NCBI GenBank assembly: GCA_900469615.1
Contig: UBYA01000008.1
Span: 440,365-504,364, forward strand
From: Hyphomicrobiales bacterium
GTDB lineage: Bacteria; Pseudomonadota; Alphaproteobacteria; Rhizobiales; Rhizobiaceae
Reading direction: 5' to 3'
Length of the DNA stretch: 64,000 nt
Position numbers and translations under genes: made by a program. The notes below the pieces were generated by a model. The model was not told where the DNA came from and did not search any database. It worked only from the letters and a program-made list of their open reading frames with translations. Position 1 is the first letter of the stretch. Each line of letters begins with the position of its first letter. Shown here piece by piece: positions 38,241 through 47,594 of the stretch.

Positions 38241-39485
38241 TCACCAGGTCAGTTCGAGCTTGTCGAGGCCATGGAAATGATAGACGTCCTTCACCTCGGG
38301 CGTCCGCTTGAGCTTCAGCCCGGGAAGGCGCCGGAACAGGATCGGCAGCACGAGGTTCAGCTCCAGCCGCGCCAGCGGCGCGCCGATACAGAAATGGATG
38401 CCTGCGCCGAATGAAAGGTTGGGCGCCTCGTTACGGTCCGGCTTGAAGGCGAGAGGATCGGAAAATTTCCTCGGGTCCAGATTGGCGGCCGCCAGGATCA
38501 TGGCCACCTTGTCGCCGCGCTTGAAGGAGATGCCGTCGATTTCCGCCGGCTCCAGGCACCAGCGGTCGAAAATATGCACCGGCGCGCAGATGCGCAGCGT
38601 TTCCTCCACCGTGCGCTCGGTCGCGGTCTCATCCCTGAAGAGTTCTTCCGGCGAATAGCCGCTCTCCAGAATGACCCGCACGGAATTGCCGATCTGGTGC
38701 ACCGTCGCCTCGTGGCCGGCATTGAGCAGCACGATCGTCGTCGACACCAGTTCGTCCTCCGACAGAAACTGCCCCTTATGCTCCGTCGTGATCATGTGCG
38801 TCAGGAGATCGTCCTGCGGATTGGCGCGGCGCTCGCGGATGACGGTTTTCACGTAGTCGGAGAATTCCCTGGCGGCACGGTCGGCCGCATGCTCGTCGGC
38901 TTCGGTTCGGCTGAACATGTACATGCGCACATAGGCGTGCGACCACTTCAGTAACTGCGGCCCCATCTCCTCGGGGATGCCGATCATCCGGGCGATCATG
39001 GTAACGGGAATGACATCGGCAAAGGCCGACAGAAGCTCGACTTCGCCATCCCTCTCGAAACCGTCGATCAGCCGGTTCGCAAGTTCGGCTATTTCCGGCT
39101 TCATCTTCTCGACATGGCGGGAGACGAAGGCGCGGTTGACGAGGGTGCGCAGGCGGGTGTGTTCGGGCGGCTCGAGTTCAAGCAGGGAATATTGCTCGGC
39201 CAGATCGAAATTCTTCAGATGCGGCAACGGCTCGGACATGCCCAGCTGTTCGCGCGTGGCGACATGCAGAATCTGCCGGCCGAAGCGGCGGTCGCGCAGC
39301 AGACCGTTCACATGGTCGTAGCCGATGAAGAACCATTGCTTCTGCTCCTCCCAGTAGAAGGTCGGGCATTGGGCATGCAGGGCGGCATAGACGGCATTCG
39401 GGTTGCCGTAGAATGCGGGATCGCGGCCGTCGAGGGAAACGCGGCGGGTTGCCGTATCGATGGAGAGGTTTGCTGGTGTGATCAT
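38241..39485 (-). CDS. Cytochrome P450
   Basis: 414 aa, soluble bacterial class. Heme-binding FGAGIHFCIGAPLARLE with Cys366, ExxR at 295-298 (ETLR) and the I-helix AGHEAT (256-261). The acid-alcohol pair is E259-A260, so the usual catalytic Thr is Ala. Close to the CYP families common in rhizobia (AGHEATVHQIGNSV is typical). No ferredoxin or reductase gene lies beside it, so it must borrow redox partners. Substrate unknown. Convergent with pstB. Confidence 0.92.
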   Translation of the reverse strand: MITPANLSIDTATRRVSLDGRDPAFYGNPNAVYAALHAQCPTFYWEEQKQWFFIGYDHVNGLLRDRRFGRQILHVATREQLGMSEPLPHLKNFDLAEQYSLLELEPPEHTRLRTLVNRAFVSRHVEKMKPEIAELANRLIDGFERDGEVELLSAFADVIPVTMIARMIGIPEEMGPQLLKWSHAYVRMYMFSRTEADEHAADRAAREFSDYVKTVIRERRANPQDDLLTHMITTEHKGQFLSEDELVSTTIVLLNAGHEATVHQIGNSVRVILESGYSPEELFRDETATERTVEETLRICAPVHIFDRWCLEPAEIDGISFKRGDKVAMILAAANLDPRKFSDPLAFKPDRNEAPNLSFGAGIHFCIGAPLARLELNLVLPILFRRLPGLKLKRTPEVKDVYHFHGLDKLELTW

Positions 39486-39527
39486 GTTGAAAGCATTATC
39501 GGATTGGTCGTCGGCGGAAAAGTGCCG

Positions 39528-40781
39528 TCACATTCTGGCAATCGTGCCCATGCGTCGCAACGCCTGGATCTGGTCGTCGAGGGTCGGCACCAGTTCGCCT
39601 TCGTCGGCTGCGGGCGCCGCATCCGTCTCTTTCGCGGCTTCCGTTTCGTTGAAGACGATGGTGCAGTTTCGGCCTGCGTGCTTGGCGGCGTAAAGCGCGC
39701 GGTCCGCGGAGGATACCAGCCGGTCCCAGCTGGCGGCGTCGCGCGCCATGATCGCAACGCCGATGCTGACCGTGGCCGATACCATCGAGCGGCCGGCCGG
39801 CAATGGTCCGCGGCAGAAATCGGCGCGGATGGTTTCCGCCAGCGCTTCCGCCTGTGATTGATCGTCTATGGGAACGAAGGCAACGAATTCTTCTCCGCCC
39901 ATGCGGCCGAATGCGCCGCTGCGGGGCACGAACTGGCGGGCGACACGGGCAAACTCGACCAGAACGGTATCGCCCGCCTGATGACCGTGCCGGTCGTTGA
40001 TCCTCTTGAAATGATCGAGGTCGAACAGCAGCGCTGCGAGCTTCTGCGTCTGCTGCGGCCCCGCTCCGGCAAGGATGTCGTAGCTTTCCTGAAGGCCGCG
40101 GCGGTTCAAGACGCCGGTCAACGTATCGGTGATGGAAATCGCCCGCCAGCGGCGCTCGGCGCGTTCCATCAGCAATTTGCCGTTGAGGACGATGGCGACG
40201 ATGACGGCCAGCCCGTAGGCGAGCGTCATGTAGCCGCGATAGACCATGGCTTTTTCGAGCGGCGGCGACACAAGCACCATCCAGAGAGCCGAACCGAAGC
40301 AGAGGCAGGCAAGCGCCATGAAGACGATGCCGAGCTGTCCGCGCGCCGGCTCGCGCCGGCCATCGGCCGGGCGAACGGCGAAGGCCAGCAAGGTCGCGCC
40401 GACGGCTCCGGCAAGGTCGTAGAGGATGACGCGATTGACGAAGCTCGCGCTGACCCAGGGCAGGCTGACGCCCATCAGCCAGATGGCGGGCGGCAGGAAC
40501 GCGGACCAGTCGAGCTTGCGCTTGTCCATCAGCCGGAAACCGCAGATCCATGCGCTTTCGCCGAGCAGCGCCACGGCATTGCCGATCTGTATCGACCAGA
40601 TGTCGGGAATGACGCCGCGCGCCGCCGCCAGGGCAAAACCTATCGCGCTGACGGCGAAGCCCATGGCCCATATCAGATAGGCGGGCGATTTGCGGTCGTG
40701 CCGCCAGGCAAGCAGGAGCACGGTCGCAAGCGTGATGGCTTCCGAGCACCAAATGGTCAGGCCTGTCGTCATATTGAGCAC
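39528..40781 (-). CDS. Membrane-bound diguanylate cyclase (GGDEF)
   Basis: 417 aa from GTG 40781 (GGAG 11 bases upstream; ATG at 40772 possible). About seven N-terminal membrane segments (to residue ~200) and a C-terminal GGDEF domain with DLDHFKRINDRHGHQAGD and GGEEF at 295-299, so an active c-di-GMP synthase is expected. The allosteric I-site RxxD upstream reads RSGA, so product inhibition may be absent. It is divergent from clpP and adjacent to the P450. Confidence 0.92.
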   Translation of the reverse strand: MLNMTTGLTIWCSEAITLATVLLLAWRHDRKSPAYLIWAMGFAVSAIGFALAAARGVIPDIWSIQIGNAVALLGESAWICGFRLMDKRKLDWSAFLPPAIWLMGVSLPWVSASFVNRVILYDLAGAVGATLLAFAVRPADGRREPARGQLGIVFMALACLCFGSALWMVLVSPPLEKAMVYRGYMTLAYGLAVIVAIVLNGKLLMERAERRWRAISITDTLTGVLNRRGLQESYDILAGAGPQQTQKLAALLFDLDHFKRINDRHGHQAGDTVLVEFARVARQFVPRSGAFGRMGGEEFVAFVPIDDQSQAEALAETIRADFCRGPLPAGRSMVSATVSIGVAIMARDAASWDRLVSSADRALYAAKHAGRNCTIVFNETEAAKETDAAPAADEGELVPTLDDQIQALRRMGTIARM

Positions 40782-41144
40782 GATTGCTGGTTCTCCGCTG
40801 TCGGGCCATCCTTGCCCAAGAAGGTGGTAAGTTCCTTAAATGAGTTGGTAAATTTTGCCTATGCCGAATGGCGCGGCCGGATCGATGCGGTCTTTCATGC
40901 TTCCTTCACCTTGCAGACGGGAAATATCGTGGGTAGCGAACGAGGCGTCGCCGGCGCGTCTTGGCATTCAGGAGACGACGGTTAGAAATGCTTTGTCAAC
41001 GCTTCTTGGCGCATTACAGCTTTTTGACGTTATGCTTTTGGGCGTCTTGAAGTGCAGGGCAGGGACACTCTATGTAGGAGTAAAGGATTTTTATTCGATT
41101 CCCGGCGTTTTCGTCGCCGGGGGCAAGTTTGGCAAAGGACGCAC
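40782..41144 (+). promoter_or_regulatory. clpP upstream region
   Basis: 363 bases without a supported gene. It contains a candidate RpoH promoter (41046-41074) and a small hairpin in the leader, CCCGGCG/CGCCGGG at 41101-41121, that ends 23 bases before the clpP ATG. Confidence 0.5.
41046..41074 (+). promoter_or_regulatory. Candidate heat-shock (RpoH) promoter of clpP
   Basis: CTTGAA (41046-41051), 17 bases, then TCTATG (41069-41074); the alternative of 16 bases to CTCTAT fits the rhizobial RpoH -10 better. 70 bases before the ATG. Consensus-based only. Confidence 0.4.
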
Positions 41145-41777
41145 ATGAGAAATCCAGTCGATACAGCTATGGCTCTGGTGCCGATGGTTGTTGAGCAGAC
41201 CAACCGTGGGGAACGGTCTTACGACATTTATTCCCGCCTGCTGAAAGAGCGCATCATTTTCCTCACCGGTCCGGTCGAGGATCATATGGCGACTTTGGTG
41301 TGCGCCCAGCTTCTGTTCCTCGAGGCCGAAAACCCGAAGAAGGAAATCGCGCTCTACATCAATTCGCCGGGCGGCGTCGTGACCGCCGGCATGGCGATCT
41401 ACGACACGATGCAGTTCATCAAGCCGGCCGTTTCGACGCTTTGCATCGGTCAGGCCGCGTCCATGGGCTCTCTGCTGCTTGCAGCCGGCGACAAGGACAT
41501 GCGTTTCGCGACCCCGAATTCGCGCATCATGGTTCATCAGCCCTCGGGCGGTTTCCAGGGGCAGGCTTCGGATATCGAGCGTCACGCGCGCGATATCATC
41601 AAGATGAAGCGCCGCCTCAACGAGGTTTATGTCAAGCATTGCGGTCGGACCTATGAAGAGGTCGAGCAGACGCTCGATCGTGACCATTTCATGTCCTCCG
41701 ATGAGGCCAAGGATTGGGGCCTGATCGACAAGGTGCTGACGTCGCGTACCGAAATTGAAGGTGAAAGCGCCTCGTGA
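41145..41777 (+). CDS. clpP: ATP-dependent Clp protease proteolytic subunit
   Basis: 210 aa from ATG 41145 (AAAGGAC upstream), start matching rhizobial ClpP ([24 protein letters not shown]). Catalytic Ser106 ([12 protein letters not shown]) and His131 (MVHQPSGG), with an Asp near 180. Forms the 14-mer protease chamber used with ClpX or ClpA. The first Clp gene of the clpP-clpX-lon block. Confidence 0.97.
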   Translation: MRNPVDTAMALVPMVVEQTNRGERSYDIYSRLLKERIIFLTGPVEDHMATLVCAQLLFLEAENPKKEIALYINSPGGVVTAGMAIYDTMQFIKPAVSTLCIGQAASMGSLLLAAGDKDMRFATPNSRIMVHQPSGGFQGQASDIERHARDIIKMKRRLNEVYVKHCGRTYEEVEQTLDRDHFMSSDEAKDWGLIDKVLTSRTEIEGESAS

Positions 41778-42073
41778 TTTATCCGCGAGGCGGTGACTTC
41801 TACGCCACAGTTCTATCCCATTTGTGATTGAATAGGGGTTTAATGTGGAACGGAACGCGGTAATAGTAAGCATTCATGCTATGTAGCGTTTTTGTGACAT
41901 AGCATTCGGCATTCGAAGGGGGATCGTTGCCACGCAGTTCCGGTTTCGGCTGGGCTGCGTTCAGTACCCTGAAGGGCGCCGCGATCTGCAAAACGAGGGG
42001 CAGGTCCGGCGGGCGCATTGAGTGGACCGCGATTTCAATCTGGAAATTGGCGGCGTGCTGGAAGGAAAGTGAT

Positions 42074-43351
42074 ATGAGCAAAGTCAGCGGCAGCAACGGC
42101 GGCGACTCCAAGAACACACTTTATTGTTCGTTCTGCGGTAAGAGCCAGCATGAGGTCCGGAAGCTGATTGCCGGGCCGACCGTCTTCATCTGCGACGAGT
42201 GCGTTGAACTATGCATGGACATCATCCGCGAGGAAAACAAATCCTCGATGGTCAAGTCCCGTGACGGTGTTCCGACTCCGCAGGACATCATCAAGGTTCT
42301 CGACGAATACGTCATCGGCCAGCGGCAGGCGAAGAAGATCCTCTCCGTGGCCGTTCATAACCATTACAAGCGTCTTGCCCATGCATCGAAGAACGGTGAC
42401 GTGGAATTGGCGAAGTCGAACATCATGCTCGTCGGTCCGACCGGCTGCGGCAAGACCTATCTGGCCCAGACGCTCGCCCGCATCATCGACGTGCCCTTCA
42501 CCATGGCCGATGCGACGACGCTGACCGAAGCCGGTTATGTCGGTGAAGACGTCGAAAACATCATTCTCAAGCTGCTGCAGGCTGCCGACTACAATGTCGA
42601 GCGCGCGCAACGCGGCATCGTCTACATCGACGAAGTCGACAAGATTTCCCGCAAGTCGGACAATCCGTCGATCACGCGCGACGTTTCGGGCGAGGGCGTG
42701 CAGCAGGCGCTTCTGAAGATCATGGAAGGCACGGTGGCCTCGGTTCCCCCGCAGGGCGGCCGCAAGCATCCGCAGCAGGAGTTCCTGCAGGTGGATACCA
42801 CCAACATCCTCTTCATCTGCGGCGGCGCCTTTGCCGGTCTCGACAAGATCATCTCCGCCCGCGGCGAGAAGACCTCGATCGGCTTCGGTGCCACGGTCAA
42901 GGCGCCGGACGACCGCCGCGTCGGCGAAGTGCTGCGCGAGCTGGAGCCGGAAGATCTGGTGAAGTTCGGCCTCATCCCGGAATTCATCGGCCGTCTGCCG
43001 GTTCTGGCGACGCTGGAGGACCTGGACGAGGACGCGCTGATCCAGATCCTGTCGGAGCCGAAGAACGCGCTGGTGAAGCAGTATCAGCGCCTGTTCGAGA
43101 TGGAAGACGTCGAGCTGACCTTCCACGAGGATGCGCTGCGCGAGATCGCCCGCAGGGCCATCGTCCGCAAGACGGGTGCCCGCGGTCTGCGCTCCATCAT
43201 GGAAAAGATCCTCCTCGATACGATGTTCGAGCTGCCGGCGCTGGAAGGCGTGCGGGAGGTGGTCATTTCCGAGGAAGTGGTTCGCGGCTCCGCCCGCCCG
43301 CTCTACATCTATGCCGACCGGCAGGAAGAAAAGGCCAACGCAACGGCCTGA
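42074..43351 (+). CDS. clpX: ATP-dependent Clp protease ATP-binding subunit
   Basis: 425 aa from ATG 42074 with AAGGAAAG upstream. Zinc-finger cysteines C18, C21, C40 and C43, Walker A GPTGCGKT (121-128), Walker B YIDEVDK and pore loop SIGFGATV. Unfolds ssrA-tagged and adaptor-delivered substrates into ClpP. Separated from clpP by 296 bases, so it may also have its own promoter. Confidence 0.98.
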   Translation: MSKVSGSNGGDSKNTLYCSFCGKSQHEVRKLIAGPTVFICDECVELCMDIIREENKSSMVKSRDGVPTPQDIIKVLDEYVIGQRQAKKILSVAVHNHYKRLAHASKNGDVELAKSNIMLVGPTGCGKTYLAQTLARIIDVPFTMADATTLTEAGYVGEDVENIILKLLQAADYNVERAQRGIVYIDEVDKISRKSDNPSITRDVSGEGVQQALLKIMEGTVASVPPQGGRKHPQQEFLQVDTTNILFICGGAFAGLDKIISARGEKTSIGFGATVKAPDDRRVGEVLRELEPEDLVKFGLIPEFIGRLPVLATLEDLDEDALIQILSEPKNALVKQYQRLFEMEDVELTFHEDALREIARRAIVRKTGARGLRSIMEKILLDTMFELPALEGVREVVISEEVVRGSARPLYIYADRQEEKANATA

Positions 43352-43375
43352 CGCCCGCATCGGCGATCACGAATC

Positions 43376-43425
43376 GGGGGCTCGTCATCGACGGGCCCCT
43401 TTCTACGACGGGCCCCTTTCTATTT
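43376..43425 (+). terminator. clpX terminator with duplicated 3' arm
   Basis: GGGGCTCGTC (43377-43386) pairs with GACGGGCCCC (43390-43399, one mismatch), followed by TTTCTA. The 17-base unit CGACGGGCCCCTTTCTA is repeated exactly in tandem (43389-43405 and 43406-43422), so either copy of the arm may close the stem. Confidence 0.75.
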
Positions 43426-43681
43426 GAAAAATCGTGCACTTTGCTGATAAAGTCTTGGATAAGCTGATGGGAATGCCGTCGAAACCGGTTGTGAAGAGCC
43501 GCGGCTGCAGCCATGATGGCATGATTCTGGAGCATTCGGCGGATAGGGTTCGAACCCGGCGTTCTATCTTCGGATTTCGCTTCGCCGGCAGTGTTTGAGT
43601 AGCCGGGCTTCGGTATTTTGTTGTTGCGTTCCTCCTCGTGAATGAGCGGGCGCCTGTCTGGCGACGGCGCGTCCCGCATGA

Positions 43682-43710
43682 CTTGAAATAGGTAGTGTGA
43701 AGCTCCACTT
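43682..43710 (+). promoter_or_regulatory. Candidate heat-shock (RpoH) promoter of lon
   Basis: CTTGAA (43682-43687), 17 bases, CCACTT (43705-43710), close to the rhizobial RpoH form CTTGAA-N16/17-CCANNT, 79 bases before the lon ATG. lon is a classic heat-shock gene. Confidence 0.55.
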
Positions 43711-43789
43711 GTTAACCAAGTGAGAGAGCCGGCTAATCCTCCCAGGGCCGGCGAAGAGCCCGGGAACGGGACGACGGAAAGGAAATAAC

Positions 43790-46210
43790 ATGAGTAAGAA
43801 AACGTCTGCGGCACACGAGAGCATTGCCTATCCGGTATTGCCGTTGCGCGACATCGTGGTTTTCCCCCACATGATCGTGCCTCTGTTCGTCGGACGGGAG
43901 AAATCCATTCGCGCGCTGGAAGAGGTCATGGGGTCGGACAAGCAGATCATGCTCGTCACCCAGATCAATGCCAGCGATGATGATCCCGCGCCGGACGCCA
44001 TCCACAAGGTCGGTACCGTTGCAAATGTTCTGCAGCTGCTGAAACTGCCCGACGGCACCGTGAAGGTGCTGGTCGAAGGCCGTGCGCGCGCAGAGATCGA
44101 CGAATACACCGCCCGCGAGGATTTCTACGAAGCCCTCGGCCATGTTCTGCATGAGCCGGAGGAAGATCAGGTCGAGCTCGAAGCTCTGAGCCGCTCGGTC
44201 GTTTCCGAGTTCGAGAGCTATGTGAAGCTCAACAAGAAGATCTCGCCGGAAGTGGTCGGCGCCGCCAGCCAGATCGACGACTATTCGAAGCTGGCCGACA
44301 CCGTTGCATCGCACCTGTCGATCAAGATCACCGAAAAGCAGGAAATGCTGGAAACCACCAGCGTCAAGGCTCGCCTGGAGAAGGCGCTCGGCTTTATGGA
44401 AGGCGAGATTTCTGTCCTGCAGGTTGAAAAGCGCATCCGCTCGCGCGTCAAGCGCCAGATGGAGAAGACGCAGCGCGAGTACTATCTGAACGAGCAGATG
44501 AAGGCGATCCAGAAGGAGCTCGGCGACGGCGAGGAAGGCCGCGACGAGATGGCCGAACTGGAAGAGCGCATCGCCAAGACGAAGCTGTCGAAGGAAGCCA
44601 AGGAAAAGGCCGATGCCGAGTTGAAGAAGCTGCGGCAGATGAGCCCGATGTCGGCTGAAGCGACGGTCGTGCGCAACTATCTCGACTGGTTGCTGGGTAT
44701 CCCCTGGCACAAGAAGTCGAAGATCAAGACTGACCTGAACAACGCCGAGAAGATCCTTGAGCAGGATCACTTCGGCCTCGACAAGGTCAAGGAGCGCATC
44801 GTCGAATATCTGGCCGTCCAGGCTCGCGCGACCAAGATCAAGGGACCGATCCTTTGCCTCGTCGGCCCTCCGGGCGTCGGCAAGACCTCGCTCGCCCAGT
44901 CGATCGCCAAGGCGACCGGCCGCGAGTATGTCCGCATGGCGCTTGGCGGCGTTCGCGACGAGGCCGAGATCCGCGGTCATCGCCGTACCTATATCGGCTC
45001 GATGCCCGGCAAGGTCATCCAGTCGATGAAGAAGGCCAAGAAGTCCAACCCGCTCTTCCTGCTCGACGAGATCGACAAGCTCGGCCAGGACTATCGCGGC
45101 GATCCGTCTTCTGCCCTGCTGGAAGTGCTGGACCCGGCGCAGAACTCGACCTTCATGGATCACTACCTGGAAGTCGAGTACGATCTGTCCGACGTGATGT
45201 TCATCACGACGGCGAATACGCTGAATATCCCCGCGCCCCTGATGGACCGCATGGAGATCATCCGTATCGCCGGCTACACCGAAGACGAAAAGCGCGAGAT
45301 CGCCAAGCGGCACCTGCTGCCGAAGGCCATCAAGGAGCATGCGTTGCAGCCGAACGAGTTCTCGGTTACGGACGGCGCGCTGATGGTCATCATCCAGCAG
45401 TACACCCGCGAAGCCGGTGTGCGTAACTTCGAGCGCGAATTGATGAAGCTCGCCCGCAAGGCGGTCACCGAGATCATCAAGGGCAAGACCAAGTCGGTCG
45501 CCGTCACGGCTGAGAACATACCGGACTATCTCGGCGTTCCGCGCTTCCGTCATGGCGAAGCCGAGCGCGACGATCAGGTCGGTGTTGTCACCGGTCTCGC
45601 CTGGACTGAGGTCGGCGGCGAGCTGCTGACGATCGAAGGGGTGATGATGCCGGGCAAGGGCCGCATGACGGTCACCGGCAACCTGAAGGAAGTCATGAAG
45701 GAATCGATCTCCGCGGCGGCCTCCTACGTCCGCTCGCGTGCCGTCGATTTCGGCATCCAGCCGCCGCTCTTCGACAAGAGCGACATCCATGTGCACGTAC
45801 CGGAAGGTGCGACGCCGAAGGATGGTCCGTCGGCCGGTGTTGCCATGGCAACCGCGATCGTTTCGATCATGACCGGCATCCCGGTTTCCAAGGATGTCGC
45901 CATGACGGGTGAAATCACGTTGCGCGGCCGCGTGCTGCCGATCGGCGGCCTGAAGGAAAAGCTGCTGGCGGCACTGCGCGGCGGCATCAAGAAGGTGCTG
46001 ATCCCGGAGGAAAACGCCAAGGATCTGGCGGAGATCCCGGACAACGTGAAGAACAGCATGGAAATCATCCCCGTGTCGCGCATGGGCGAGGTGATCAAGC
46101 ATGCGCTTGTTCGCCGGCCCGAGCCGATCGAGTGGGACGGCACCGTGGAAACGCCTGTAATTGCTACGGTTGAGGGCGTTGACGAAGTGGGTTCGACCAT
46201 CGCTCATTGA
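43790..46210 (+). CDS. lon: ATP-dependent Lon protease
   Basis: 806 aa with N-terminal substrate domain ([23 protein letters not shown]), coiled-coil middle, Walker A GPPGVGKT (359-366), Walker [11 protein letters not shown], and Ser681 (PKDGPSAG) / Lys722 (IGGLKEKLL) catalytic dyad. Degrades damaged and regulatory proteins, including CcrM-like cell-cycle factors in alphaproteobacteria. Followed by a strong terminator. Confidence 0.98.
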   Translation: MSKKTSAAHESIAYPVLPLRDIVVFPHMIVPLFVGREKSIRALEEVMGSDKQIMLVTQINASDDDPAPDAIHKVGTVANVLQLLKLPDGTVKVLVEGRARAEIDEYTAREDFYEALGHVLHEPEEDQVELEALSRSVVSEFESYVKLNKKISPEVVGAASQIDDYSKLADTVASHLSIKITEKQEMLETTSVKARLEKALGFMEGEISVLQVEKRIRSRVKRQMEKTQREYYLNEQMKAIQKELGDGEEGRDEMAELEERIAKTKLSKEAKEKADAELKKLRQMSPMSAEATVVRNYLDWLLGIPWHKKSKIKTDLNNAEKILEQDHFGLDKVKERIVEYLAVQARATKIKGPILCLVGPPGVGKTSLAQSIAKATGREYVRMALGGVRDEAEIRGHRRTYIGSMPGKVIQSMKKAKKSNPLFLLDEIDKLGQDYRGDPSSALLEVLDPAQNSTFMDHYLEVEYDLSDVMFITTANTLNIPAPLMDRMEIIRIAGYTEDEKREIAKRHLLPKAIKEHALQPNEFSVTDGALMVIIQQYTREAGVRNFERELMKLARKAVTEIIKGKTKSVAVTAENIPDYLGVPRFRHGEAERDDQVGVVTGLAWTEVGGELLTIEGVMMPGKGRMTVTGNLKEVMKESISAAASYVRSRAVDFGIQPPLFDKSDIHVHVPEGATPKDGPSAGVAMATAIVSIMTGIPVSKDVAMTGEITLRGRVLPIGGLKEKLLAALRGGIKKVLIPEENAKDLAEIPDNVKNSMEIIPVSRMGEVIKHALVRRPEPIEWDGTVETPVIATVEGVDEVGSTIAH

Positions 46211-46250
46211 GGCGCTTTGCCTCAATTCCGTCGAATTGACATAAAAGGCG

Positions 46251-46281
46251 AAAAGACCGGCAATTTTGCCGGTCTTTTTTT
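46251..46281 (+). terminator. Intrinsic terminator of lon
   Basis: AAAAGACCGGCA and TGCCGGTCTTTT around a 4-base loop, then a run of T. Textbook form. Confidence 0.92.
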
Positions 46282-46411
46282 GTGAAAAGCGTATGGCAAC
46301 GCTTGCTTTTCCTTGATTTGCAGGGCTTTTGGGGGTGCGGCGGGTAAGAGCATTCCTATTTGCGCCCCGCTTACTGATAAGTCGTTTCATACCAAAGAAA
46401 GGGGTGGAAAC

Positions 46412-46687
46412 ATGAACAAGAATGAGCTCGTGTCCGCAGTGGCCGAGAAGGCCGGTATCACGAAGGCTGACGCTGCTTCCGCTGTTGACGCTGTTTTCGA
46501 TACTGTCCAGGCTGAACTGAAGAAGGGCGGCGATATTCGCCTCGCCGGTTTCGGCAGCTTCACCGTTTCCCACCGTGCAGCCACCAAGGGCCGCAACCCG
46601 TCCACCGGCGCTGAGGTCGACATTCCTGCTCGTAACGTACCGAAGTTCACGCCCGGCAAGGGCCTGAAGGACTCGGTCAACAGCTAA
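46412..46687 (+). CDS. hupB: HU-family DNA-binding protein
   Basis: 91 aa from ATG 46412 (GAAAGGGGTGG upstream). The HU pattern is complete: NKNELVSAVAEKAGITKADA, GFGSFTVSHRAATKGRNPSTGAEVDIPARNVPKFTPGK. A nucleoid protein. It follows lon, as in many proteobacteria. Confidence 0.97.
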   Translation: MNKNELVSAVAEKAGITKADAASAVDAVFDTVQAELKKGGDIRLAGFGSFTVSHRAATKGRNPSTGAEVDIPARNVPKFTPGKGLKDSVNS

Positions 46688-46734
46688 TTCGTTTTCACCC
46701 GCCGCGAGGCTTTTGCCTTGCGGGTGGATACATT

Positions 46735-46763
46735 GGGGCCTGCGCTTGCGCGGGCCCTTTTTA
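46735..46763 (+). terminator. Intrinsic terminator of hupB
   Basis: GGGCCTGCGC and GCGCGGGCCC (one G-U pair) with a 2-base loop, followed by TTTTTATT. A second, T-poor hairpin lies just upstream (46696-46726). Confidence 0.8.
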
Positions 46764-46777
46764 TTGGCCCGGCTCTG

Positions 46778-47515
46778 TCAGAGCAGCGTTCGGCCGCCGT
46801 TGACGGCGAGCTTCTGGCCCGTGATGAAATCCGCCTTGTCCGATGCGAGAAAAACGACGGCATTGGCAATATCCTCGGGCTTCCCGAAGTGGTTGAGCGG
46901 CGTGTGCGCGAGATAGCCGTCCTTTGCCTGCTGCGGTGCGTCGGCGTGGCGCTCCACCGGAATCCAGCCCGGGGCAACGAGATTGACGGTGATCCCCTCC
47001 GGCGCCAGCTCTCGTGCCCAGGAGCGTGTCATTGCAAGCATGGCGCCCTTGGCCGAAGCATAGTTGCCGAAATTGGGATTGCCGAGTTCAGCGACTTCAG
47101 AGCCGATATTGATGATTCTGCCCGATGTGCGCGCCCGCCAATCCGGCAGCACCGCCTGCAGCAGTTCCAGAGGCGCCTTGACGAAGAATTCGAGCTGATC
47201 GAGATAGCTCCGCCAGGATTGTTCCATGAGAGGCATTTCCGGCTGATGACCCGTCGCATTGTTGACGATCAGGTCGACGGGGCCGAGCGATGCCCTGATC
47301 TCGTCGAGACCGCCGGCAAGCTGCTCCTTGTCGATGACGCTGAATCGAGCGGCATAGGCTTGCCCGCCGCGCTGCCGAATGGTGTCGGCGATCTTCTCGG
47401 CTCCCTGCGTGTCGCTCGCATAATTGACGGCGACCGCCCAGCCGGCCTCGGCAAGTGCCAGCGCGATTACCGCGCCGAGGCCACGAGAGGCGCCCGTTAC
47501 CAGCGCTACTTTCAT
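46778..47515 (-). CDS. Short-chain dehydrogenase/reductase (FabG-like)
   Basis: 245 aa from ATG 47515 with GGAGGAGG five bases upstream. NAD(P) site VTGASRGLGAVIALALAEAG, catalytic Tyr-Lys in YASAKGAMLAM, and APGWIPVERH. The 3-oxoacyl-ACP-reductase-like subclass; not the main FabG of fatty acid synthesis, since it stands alone. Substrate unknown. Convergent with hupB. Confidence 0.9.
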   Translation of the reverse strand: MKVALVTGASRGLGAVIALALAEAGWAVAVNYASDTQGAEKIADTIRQRGGQAYAARFSVIDKEQLAGGLDEIRASLGPVDLIVNNATGHQPEMPLMEQSWRSYLDQLEFFVKAPLELLQAVLPDWRARTSGRIINIGSEVAELGNPNFGNYASAKGAMLAMTRSWARELAPEGITVNLVAPGWIPVERHADAPQQAKDGYLAHTPLNHFGKPEDIANAVVFLASDKADFITGQKLAVNGGRTLL

Positions 47516-47594
47516 TGCATCCTCCTCCATATTCCTTCCCGATAGCGTCAGAACGGCCGGAGACGTGCCCCGGCCATCCGTTTCGGACCGGCTG

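Larger units (their letters stand above)
43352..43789 (+). promoter_or_regulatory. clpX-lon intergenic region
   Basis: 438 bases without a supported gene. Holds the clpX terminator with a tandemly duplicated arm (43376-43425), a 12-base palindrome GGGTTCGAACCC (43547-43558) and a candidate RpoH promoter for lon (43682-43710). Confidence 0.6.

Noticed and set aside
43547..43558. GGGTTCGAACCC, resembling a tRNA T-arm
   Set aside because: No acceptor or anticodon arms can be built around it on either strand; treated as a palindrome only.
43733..46573. A 946-codon open frame on the - strand
   Set aside because: Antisense to lon and part of hupB, which are certain; no motif found in the translation.
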